Assembly: GCA_025403435.1 (NCBI GenBank)
Contig: CM046327.1
Span: 17,422,440 to 17,486,439, forward strand
Direction of reading: 5' to 3'
Length of the DNA: 64,000 nucleotides
Source: Artocarpus heterophyllus
Taxonomy: Eukaryota > Streptophyta > Magnoliopsida > Rosales > Moraceae
Every line of letters starts with the position of its first letter. Within the stretch, counting starts at the first letter, position 1. The notes under the pieces were generated by a model. That model was given only the letters and a program-made list of their open reading frames with translations, was not told the DNA's origin and searched no databases. The translations under genes were made by a program, and so were the position numbers. This document shows, piece by piece, positions 55,260 through 64,000 of this stretch.

Positions 55260-57560
55260 ACCCAAGCCACACCCTACCCGATGCCATTGGACATAGCGGT
55301 CATTGGCGCTTTTGTTCTTGTAATTACTATTACTCATTGTCAATAAAATAATTATTTTTTAAAGGTATAGAACAATAGTTCCATATAGCTTATATAAAGA
55401 ACTCCTTGCCTTTTTCCGTTCATTACTCATCTGCTTTTTGAGTTTTGCTATCCTAAATTTTGTCCTCTTCAAAAGCATTGAGGTATGTCTCAAAAATCTT
55501 GAATGTCCTATCTGACAACTCTCCAGGTTGGAATACTAAGGTCCAATGTTTAGGATTTAGATGTTGAGATTTAAAGCATTCTTGGGGGAATGTTTAGGGA
55601 TGATGTTTCTCTAATTTAACATTATGATGGCAAAGGGCGTTGTACCATGAAGTCTGGATATTTTAGAGCTATGTAGGTCGGAAATTTGATTAACTTATCA
55701 GTGAGGACCGTAGATCAGTGATGGTCGAAATTTCTAGGGCACCTGAAGATTCCTCCACAAAGGGAAACTATTTGTTTGGATGGCTTGTCCTGACATTTTG
55801 CTTGCTTGCTGGAATCTTGGTAGAAAAGATGTTGGACGTCTGGAACGTTGCAGACGTTGCTCGGGCAGTGAGGAATTGACTTTCCATGTGTTGATGAGGT
55901 GTGGCTTTGAGAATTTGGAGCACAAGTTCAATTAGTGGCCTTCAAAGGAGAAAAAAAATACGTTGTTTTCAGAACCGAAGAAAGACGATTTTGAAGTGTT
56001 TGTTCCTCAGGTTTGTATGGAATGATAGAAACTCTCACACTCACGGTGCACATCTTAGACAATCTTCACCTATTCTAGACGCGGCGAGCTCGTGGTTGTT
56101 CTAGTATACATCTTGGTCCTGCTGTTTAATGTTGGAGAGCTGCTGAGAAAACTTCGTAAGACGAACATGGACGGTTCAGTTCGGTCTGTAACTTCCCCGT
56201 TTGTTGCAGTTACCCGTTTATTGCTTGATGTCTGGCTCTACATGAATGGCTTCTCTTTGCGAAGGATAGCAGACTCCGAGTGTCCCTGCTGGAAAATGAG
56301 TATAATAATTCAATATGAGCGGAGAATGATGTAATTCTTTTGCTGTAGAATCTTTAAATGACAGCAAGATCTTGATGGATGAAGTTAGTGGTGATTCTTG
56401 CGGTCACCTTTCTCGTCGTGGTAATGTGGCAGCCCCACACATTAGCAAGACTTTCACTATGAAGATCGGTTTTGGTTAGAAAACTACCTAGAGCTATTGT
56501 TGATTTGTAAGCGTTTGACATATCTGCCTGTTATGCTTCATACAATTCATTCCACCTTTAATATTTATTTTTTCATTTTTATTATTATTATTTTTTCTTT
56601 TCTAAAAACGCACAAGTGAGCAATCCCACATGGTATGTGCACGTCATAAGAATAAGCCTCTCTCTCTATTTTATAGTTACCTCCCACCTGTTTTTCAGGC
56701 AACTTTATAATCTTTTTCTATCTTTAAAATTGATAGAGTTCAACATTTACACTTTTTACTTTTATATTTATTATAAATAAAAAAATTTTATTTTCAAAAC
56801 CTTTATTTGAAAAATAAAGTTTGAAAATCAATAGAAATCATATATAAATAAACCGATTGACAGTTTAAGTCTCCTGTTAACAACCGAATTCTTTACTGAC
56901 CACTTTGGCTTGATTACTTGTGCAAAGCTTGACATATATCGTGATTAAGGGAATAGACCTTGGAAATAAGCTTGACATATACTGTGATTAAGGGAATAGA
57001 CCTTGGAAATATATTGTTGGAGATTTTAGACATTTAAAATTATTGGGTTGACTCACGAATAGTAGTCTTTCTTTACGAGAGCACAAAAAAATTGGGAAAG
57101 ATTCCCTAATGATGATATGTATCTAACGGGGTAAGATTTGTCGCTGATTGCTATCTAAGGATTTGCTTATCAATTTTTGTTATATTGAATGCAAAGTTAA
57201 GTATACATTCATTTTTTTTAGTGCTGATTTTTGGTGATGCAGATTTAGAGCCATGCTTATCTGCACAATCCTCGTCTATCAATTTGTGGGCTAAGAAAAA
57301 GAAGAGTAACAACCCCTAAAATATCTCTTTTGTTTTATTTTTTTTAAGGGCTTTTGTTTTAGTTTTTAGATACTCAGAACAACCCATTAGCTAACTTTTT
57401 ATTTCAGTTTTGTTAAGATTATTTGCATTATTTGCATTGGTTGGGATTGATATTTTACTTTTGAAATGATATTGAAATCTTTATTATAGCTATTGAGATA
57501 TTTTCATAAATATATTTTCAATTTTAATAACTTTCTCGTGTTTTGCGAGATATAACTATT
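55260..57560 (+). pseudogene. PLATZ-like zinc-finger pseudogene, copy 1 (with LINE insertion)
   Basis: Co-linear with 62100-64000: matching blocks are 55290-55480 (CTATCCTAAATTTTGTCCTC), 56740-56860 and 56920-57545. The diagnostic part, near 57150-57200, reads KICR, stop, LLSKDLLINFCYIECK with one codon broken and the first Cys of the CxxC lost, where copy 2 has SCKICRRLLSDLLINFCS. A 43-bp tandem duplication (56925-56967, 56968-57010) shifts the frame, and the CEDC exon found in copy 2 is missing. The 55480-56560 part is a LINE fragment. Clearly inactive. Confidence 0.45.
55540..56335 (+). pseudogene. LINE 3' fragment: zf-RVT, linker and RNase H remnants
   Basis: In shifting frames: CRRCSGSEELTFHVLMRCGF near 55840-55905 is the zf-RVT signature of plant LINE reverse transcriptases; RFVWNDRNSHTHG near 56010-56045 is the Trp/Arg-Asn linker; TNMDGSVRS near 56165 recalls the INVDGSV start of the RNase H-like domain. 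Stops and frame changes abound. It interrupts copy 1 of the PLATZ-like duplication, as copy 2 lacks it. Confidence 0.65.
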
Positions 57561-58620
57561 ACAGTGCTGGTCTTAATTTCAAGTTACGACTTACCACTAT
57601 TGCGATTAAGGTCTGGAGAAAAATGTGAGTATCAATAATTCCTACACAAACCACAATTATCTCAATCAACGACATCTATTGCATAAACGATAATAAAACT
57701 GAAAACTTAATAGTGAAAACGGCAAAAGGACATAAACGACTATTTTTTTTGAAAAACAACATGAATGATCTAAACCACATGACATCGTAAATCGTACTAA
57801 CAAAAATAACCAAACCAACGAAGTGTACCGGACAGGGTATAATAAACCAGAAACTATCATAAGAAACAACAGGTATAAAATTCAAAAACGACATAAATTG
57901 GGGAAACAACATATCCAGAAAAGGAAACGACATAGCAAACAAACAACTTTTCCTTTCATCAACATTAACTGAAGAAACATCAAAACACTCAATAGGCGAC
58001 GTCTATAGCATAATCCACAGTGATATTTTGTTCACTGATTTGAACCGTAAAAATTTTACTTCGAACTGGTTTTGCTATACTTTGAATTTAAATTTGCTAT
58101 AACGTTTTTAGTTTAAACTAATAATCTAAACACCCTAAACAATAGCTAAAATAAGTAAAATTGAATATGAAACAATATTTACTGAACAAGCGACAGTAAA
58201 CCACAAAAAAGACGAGGACCCCCAATAGACACTAGCATTAGAGAACGACAATTTTAAGCAACGACATCAACTCTGTGAAAAGGAACGGAAAGGAAAAAAA
58301 ATAAATCTATGTACTCTATAATGTGTGCGAGTTCCATAAAACAATATTCCAAAATTTGTCTTTTAGTGACTTCTTTTTATTTTTTATATTTACTTTAACT
58401 TTAGTTGCTTTTTTCAATTTAAAATCTTATATTTGCTCTTAGAATCATCTCAAATATTATTATGTTAAATGTAACCTTCGAACAATACTTTTTATTCAAC
58501 AACAAATTGCAACTCCTAACATTTTGTTTATATGTAAATAACGAAATTATTTTTAAAATAATCTAAAATACCAAAATAAAAACTTAATAAACACATTAAA
58601 TAACTAAAACATGTATAAAT
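57561..58620. other. Intergenic with ACGAC/CGACAT-rich segment
   Basis: 57640-58280 repeats CGACAT and AAACGAC motifs (CAACGACATCTATTGC, ACATAAACGACTATT, AAAACGACATAAATTG, GGAAACGACATAGC, GGCGACGTCTATAGC, GAACGACAATTTTAAGC, CAACGACATCAAC), like the 29570-30430 region. It is interrupted by a MITE-like stretch at about 58020-58145 ending CTAAACACCCTAAAC. No gene. Confidence 0.4.
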
Positions 58621-58659
58621 AGGTGTGGGCAATAAATCGACCAAACTAACCTGACCATC

Positions 58660-60033
58660 TGATAAGTTAGTTTTAAGCTAATTAATTAGATGATTTTCAC
58701 TTAATATTTTTGTTAGTTTTGAGCAATTTATAAGAATTTGATAATGTTTTATGTTCTTTTGTAGGTTTTGAGGAAAAAAGATGCATATTGACAAAGTGCG
58801 AGATAAAACGGACCAAAAAATGAATAAAACTGGACTCGGGACAACATGAAGCCTAGACGCCAGCTTATGGGCGCCTAGGCGCTCTTACAGATGAAGCCTC
58901 ACAAGAAAATCCGAGAGCATAGCGCCTAGGCGCCACAATTTGGGCGAGCGCCTAGGTGCCAAGATTGTAGCGCCTAGGCGCTACAATCTTGGCACCTAGG
59001 CGCTATTTTGAAGCCTAGGCGCCAGTTCAGAAAAGGATACGCGGGCAAGTATAGTGCCTAGGCGCCATAATGAAGCCTAGGCGCCAGAAAATCGAGCCTA
59101 GACGCCATTACGATCTCAGTTCAAATTTTAGTGTAATTTCGTTCTAAAATTACCATTTCAAACCCTAGCCTATAAATAGAACATTATAGAGGGTTGAAAC
59201 ACGAATTCTAATAGGGAAAAACTGCAGAAAAGAGGAGAGAAGACATACATTACTTTGGAGAAGAAGATCGGTGTAACCTGGAGACGGAATCATCTTCCCA
59301 TCCAAACATACAGTTCTTTCCTTCTACTCCTCGTGTTTAAGAGATTGTTTAGGATGATTTTTAGTTTCATTATGAACTAACTTTCTTTGTTCTAGGGCTA
59401 CGATGTAGCCAGATTATGAATGTTCATTTTTATTTAATTCAATTCAATTTGATGTTTATTCAGTATGTATGTTGAGTGTTTAATCTAATCTTAATGCTTG
59501 TAAAAGTTTGCGCACCTTTTGCATGATTTGTGATTTAATTTAAGGCTGAGAAGCGATAATTAAATTAGACCATGATTGAATGCCATGAGATCATCATAGG
59601 ATAGAGATATCTATGAGCCTTGTGTAACACTATGAATTTCTTGTTCTTAATGAATCTTGGTAAGTTTAGAGTTTCCATAGAGATGTAGAAAATTTGCTAA
59701 CTAGGATAAATTATTAATGCTTGAGAAAGATTAATGACTACCTAAGAGAAATTCGTTATCGGCATAGGAGTAAACATCAGTTGATTAAATTAGATAACTT
59801 GAATAGGATTAATTTAGGTGAAATCGGATGCCCTAGTCTTTATTTATTTAGATTTTCATTTATATTTTTTTGTTTTGTTATTTTTCTATTTAATATTTGA
59901 TTGTTCAAATAATTTTAGAGTTAACTAATTTTGGTACTTAGCTAGATTAACGCAATTTTCGTGGGAACGATACTCTACTCACTCTTTATTACTTGTTAAC
60001 GATACGTGCACTTGCGTTAGAAAATCCACAACA
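58660..60033 (+). mobile_element. Solo LTR (gypsy, Athila/Tat-like) with CCTAGGCGC array
   Basis: 1374 bp starting TGATAAGTTAG and ending AATCCACAACA, flanked by exact CCATC duplications (58655-58659 and 60034-60038). The right part (GTGGGAACGATACTCTACTC, then TACGTGCACTTGCG) matches the 3' end style of plant Athila/Tat LTRs. A possible TATA segment is CTATAAATAGAA (59170-59181). The left third holds about ten CCTAGGCGC-type repeats and a 58-bp perfect palindrome. No primer site or internal region adjoins it. Confidence 0.8.
58853..59107 (+). repeat. Array of GCGCCTAGGCGC-type palindromic repeats
   Basis: About ten irregularly spaced units of (G)CGCCTAGGCGC and close variants (GCCTAGACGCC, GCGCCTAGGTGCC) lie within 255 bp. 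Positions 58947-59004 form a perfect palindrome with 29-base arms (AGCGCCTAGGTGCCAAGATT plus nine more) and no loop. Confidence 0.9.
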
Positions 60034-62099
60034 CCATCCCAAACCAAAATAAAACTAGACCAAATCAATTAAAAATTGGTTTGACTTGGTTTGTGGTTTC
60101 GACCCTAAAGAACCTAACCAAACTAATTTCTATTTACTGTATTTAAAAATTATATATTCTATATATTTTGTAAAAAAAATAATTATTTTATTAATATTTT
60201 TTAAAACATTAACATGCTCTAAATTTAATAATAATTATTCTCAAATAAATAAATAATCGTAAGATTTGTGCGATAACTAGTTAATAGTCTTATTATAAAT
60301 TTAGCACTTTATTTTTATGGATTTGAACGCTTTAGTTTTGTTTAATTTTGAACTTTGGAGGTTTTATTTATATTATGAATTGGTCTTGCATTATTTATAC
60401 TTATAATTGAGAAATAGAGAATTTTTTATCATAGCAAAATGTTGGTTTTAATTATAGTTAAGAAAAAAATTATAAATATTAATTAGTTTAAACCGATTAG
60501 AAAAACTAAACCAATTACAACCGGTTTGGTTTGATTTGGATTTAATTGCTTAAATAGATTGGTTTGGTTTAAAAATCTACAAACCAACCTATAATTGGTT
60601 TGGTTTATGGTTTAATTATAAGGGCGCTTTTTGCACCAAACCTCCAAACCTTACCTGTTTGACAAATTGATCTCTGAACTAAAAATTTTTATAATTGACC
60701 CCACCCCTCAAACTTTAAAATTCGTTGCATGGTAAGTCCAATAAAAAAAGGTGTTAAATTAAAAATTTGACAGATTTTGTCATGCCACTTGACATGATTT
60801 TTAATGGATGGTATTTTGTGTCAATCTTATAAATTAATAAAAAAAGCTAGACAATAAAAGAAATTAAAACAAAAATAAGAAAATGAACCTTAAACCTAAT
60901 TTCCAGAGCTTCATTGATTGTCTTATAAAAAAAATTCCATTGATTCTCTTTCCAGATTTAGTTGCGTCCTGCTCTGATTGTCATCTGCGTAATGTTTTGG
61001 CCAGAAAAGACACCAACAATGAGTTCTCTGTTGGATTGAGCTACAAATTCAGAGCTGAGGCAACAAACTCATTACTCCAAATTTGGCCAAGGGTTTGACA
61101 CTTGCAAATCTAAAGAATTGATTGTCTTTATCTATGTTTTGGTTTGGTCGTCCACCCCTCTGTATAGGAAACATGAGATTATTACAAGTGATACTCATAC
61201 GTGTGAGTGAAAGTTCCCTAAAACACTATTAAAAAATTTAGGTCACTTATTTTGTCATTCTGTGTTTTTTTTAAACATTTTTTTTGGCTTGTCTAATTGA
61301 TTTCTCTTTTATTTTTCTCCTTTTTTTAATAACTTTTTTTTTTCCTTTTTCTTCTTTATTTCCCTGCCTACAATCATAATTTGCCAAGTGTTTTTCTTTT
61401 CAACTAATCTTTTTACGATGTAATAATATGTGAAATACTTTTTTTTTCCTTGCTTTACTCCTATTAAAATAATTTCTTTCACATGTGTCTATCTTATTTT
61501 TTTGGGTTTCTTTTTCTTTTTTCTTTTTTCTTTTTTGCCAAGAACTCATGTACTATTAAATTTTTCCTTGTTTATTCTTATTAAAACATTTTTTCAAATG
61601 TGTTTATACTTAATTTTTTTTAATATAAGACATTATAACAAATGATCCTTATAATTATTTAAATAATAACAAAGTAATCATACTTTTAACTTGCAGATTC
61701 TACAAAATTGCTTCCACGTACATTGCACATGGCTCTTTAACTAGTGATAGATAAACCACGTTCATTGCAGCGGAAATTAGAAGAAGAAGTCAAATCTATG
61801 GCCGAAAGAGAATTGGGGAAAATTGTGTTTTCTAGATTTCAAGTCTAAATATGAGGTTCAATAATCAAATCTAACCATTACAATAGCTAATTTAGGTAAA
61901 AAGATAATGACAATAACCAGTAATGGACATTGGACATTGGACATTGTACATGGTAAACAAGTAAAAACAAATAACAAAGCAATTTAATAAGCTAATACAA
62001 ATAAAAAACGACTTATATAACCAATCCTCCTACATCAAAGTGTCTCAATTTTTTATTCATACTATGGCAAATTCCCCTTTCTATTCATTTAATTTCTTT
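60034..62099. other. Intergenic; no gene seen
   Basis: Right part of the hAT-like remnant, then T-rich DNA. 60640-60850 has the GGGCGCTTTTTGCACC and TTGACCCCACCCCTC phrases seen in uncharacterised plant repeats. A short heptamer array of TGGACAT occurs at 61924-61946. ORFs here lack recognisable domains. Confidence 0.45.
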
Positions 62100-64000
62100 T
62101 TTTTTTTTAGTGGCATCCATGCAGTCATTATTACTTATTGTTAATAAAACCCTTGTTCCCTATTAACGTACTTTTGACTGGAAAGTTTATTGGTAAAGCT
62201 TATGTAAAGACCCCTTTATTTCTTTGTTTCTCTTTTCAGACCTTATCTCCTATCCTAAATTTTTATCCGCTTCAAAAACATTGAAATTCTGCAACCAATT
62301 AAAAGTATGAAACATTTTGTTAGCCTATCTGAGGACTGTTTTCTCTTGAGACAGGGACATATTTCAACCAGAAAATAGAAGTCCATAGTGCAACATTTGT
62401 AGGCACAGTAAATTCCAACCACCACTGCTAGAGCATCTGTACTCTGTTATATTTTGACTTCACTTGTGGTTGTGCATTTTATGTAAATATTGGGTGAAAG
62501 AAAAAACAAATAAATTCCGACTTGTCTCTTACCCAAAAAAACAAAATGACCGTAAATCTTTTTATTCCAAAAAAATAATGACTAAGAAAACCGAGTAATA
62601 CTACGCAGTATTATTAATTTGCATTTTGAGTTTATTGAATATGTATTTTAGATTTTCTATGTTTTAAATTTTAAAATCATGTTAAAATGCAAACATAGCC
62701 TTTTGTGCGTTATACAAAAGCCAATAATCAAACCCTAATGAAAGCGTTATGTTAAGGAAAAAATTAAATAAAAATTATATTTTCAAAAGTTAGCGAGGAA
62801 AAAATTAAGAAAATGCAGTATATAACATTTTTTTAAAAAAAAAAAAACTCATAGATATAAATAGCAAGTTTTGAAAATATTTGCATGTTTTTACTTATCT
62901 ATTTATATAAATAAAAAATTTTATTTTCAAAACCTTAATTTGAATAAGTTTGAAAAATCTATTATCTTTGATAGAGAGATAGGGTTCTAGTTTGATTCAA
63001 ACTGCGATCGAATCCATGAAATTATATATATATATGTTATAAAGTTTCTTTTCATTATATTGGGAATTACCGAGTAAGATAACTAGTAAAATAGAAATCA
63101 TATATAGCCAAGTTTGATCAAATGTTAAACAACAACATGCTTTTGCATTAAATGCATGGACGAGCCATTCTGCGAGGACTGCATGGAAGATTACCATCTA
63201 CATGCCAGTCATCAAAGTAATTACTCATTACTTTGTTTAGTTCTAGGAGAAAAACATGATAAGAAAAACATGATAGCAAAATTTGTTCGAACAAAAAATT
63301 TTTAGATTAATAATTATTTGTATTTATTTATTTGACTTGATCAGGTGTGCAAAGCTTGACATCATACCGCGATTAAGGGAATAGACCTTGTAAATATATC
63401 GTTGGAGATCTTAAGACATTCAAAATTGTTGGATTGACTCAGGATTAATTGTATTTATTTATGAGAGAGCACAAAAAAATTGAGAAAGTTGCCTGATGAT
63501 GATCACCTGTCTAATAGTTGCAAGATTTGTCGCCGGTTGTTATCGGATTTACTTATCAATTTTTGTTCCGTTGAATGCAAAGTAAGTTTTTAATCATGTT
63601 TTGTTTTTTTACTTTTGTCAAGTTTGAATTTTTTTTTATTAGACAGGAAAGTGTTAGTGTTAGATTTTTTTCTTTTTTTGTGGTTGTAGGTAAGAAGCAG
63701 TGATGCAGATTTAGAGCCCATGGCTATCTGCAATCCTCATCCATCAATTTGTGGGCTAAGAAAAAGAAGAGTAACGACGCCTAAAATATCTCTCCTGTTT
63801 TCATATTTTTTGGAGGGCTTTTTTTTGGCAACATCTCATTAGCTGAAGTTTTTATTTCATTTATTTTGTTCGACAAATTATCAGTTTTGTTAAGATTATT
63901 TGCATTAGTTGGGATTGATATCTTTATTTTTGAAATGATATTGATATTTTTATCATAGCTATTGAGATATTTTCAACAATATATTTTCAATTTCAATTAC
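62100..64000 (+). pseudogene. PLATZ-like zinc-finger pseudogene, copy 2 (runs off the window)
   Basis: Possible exons: near 63157-63211 FCEDCMEDYHLHASHQ, ending at a GT donor; 63345-63585, which in frame gives KLRKLPDDDHLSNSCKICRR followed by LLSDLLINFCSVECK; and from about 63703 DADLEP followed by SICGLRKRRVTTPKISL. The CxxC..FCSxxCK pattern and a basic RKRR..P tail are PLATZ traits, and in another frame DSGLIVFIYERAQ recalls the INSAKVVFLNERPQ segment of that plant-specific DNA-binding family. Stops (after CKA and KLLD) and the frame switch indicate decay. The assignment is by eye and needs a profile search; copy 1 at 55260 is its duplicate. Confidence 0.4.

Larger units (their letters stand above)
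58621..60620. mobile_element. hAT-like remnant carrying a solo LTR
   Basis: Left part TAGGTGTGGGCAATAAATCG (58620-58639) resembles a hAT terminus. Beyond the solo LTR, 60034-60620 has many CCAAACCAAA/GGTTTGGTTT motifs in both orientations, typical of hAT subterminal regions. A matching right terminus was not found. Confidence 0.35.

Noticed and set aside
58853..59107. CCTAGGCGC repeats as a CRISPR-like array
   Set aside because: Units are palindromic, irregularly spaced and lie in a plant LTR with a target duplication; there are no uniform spacers or cas genes.
60883..61098. 71-residue ORF with some Cys residues
   Set aside because: No recognisable family, weak composition and no splice or promoter support.

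Overview
This window is nuclear DNA from a flowering plant, most likely a dicot-type angiosperm. It is AT-rich, its genes carry short GT-AG introns, it holds photosynthetic and plant-specific gene families (PsbO, COR413-PM, NPH3/BTB, CASP-like), and it is full of plant Ty1/copia, Ty3/gypsy, LINE, hAT-like and MITE sequences. Exon structures given here were built by hand from reading frames, splice consensus and family conservation.

Genes, left to right: (i) the 3' end of an unrecognised gene (3-299, +); (ii) a short cysteine-rich conserved plant protein (10770-11093, +); (iii) a four-exon NPH3/BTB gene (15119-17516, +); (iv) a four-exon COR413 plasma-membrane gene (21756-26362, +) whose 2.5 kb third intron holds nested transposons; (v) a previously unannotated-looking cluster of three box C/D snoRNAs (28894-29388, +) behind a telo-box/site II promoter; (vi) PSBO, the 33 kDa oxygen-evolving protein (38591-40412, +); (vii) a three-exon CASP-like gene (53358-54859, +); (viii) two diverged copies of a PLATZ-like zinc-finger pseudogene (about 55260-57560 and 62100-64000). 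The genes are unrelated in function and individually promoted, as expected in plants.

Mobile DNA makes up much of the rest. At 2.85-8.84 kb a LINE-like remnant is split by two solo gypsy-type LTRs in opposite orientation. At 31.7-37.9 kb a related LINE-like remnant is split by a decayed copia element with two LTRs. At 40.96-47.22 kb lies a young, nearly intact copia element on the minus strand with a perfect 5-bp target duplication. A solo LTR with a striking CCTAGGCGC repeat/palindrome array sits at 58.66-60.03 kb. Three DNA transposons with clear 8-10 bp target duplications (20224-20961, 24799-25360, 49230-50060) and a MITE family with many copies fill introns and intergenic DNA.

The most notable findings are the snoRNA cluster, the 58-bp perfect palindrome inside the solo LTR, the nested insertions in COR413 intron 3 (where a tandem duplicate supplies an internal empty-site control), and the near-intact copia element with a single UAG at its gag/pol junction. 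Nothing resembling a prokaryotic system, CRISPR array or tRNA gene was seen.
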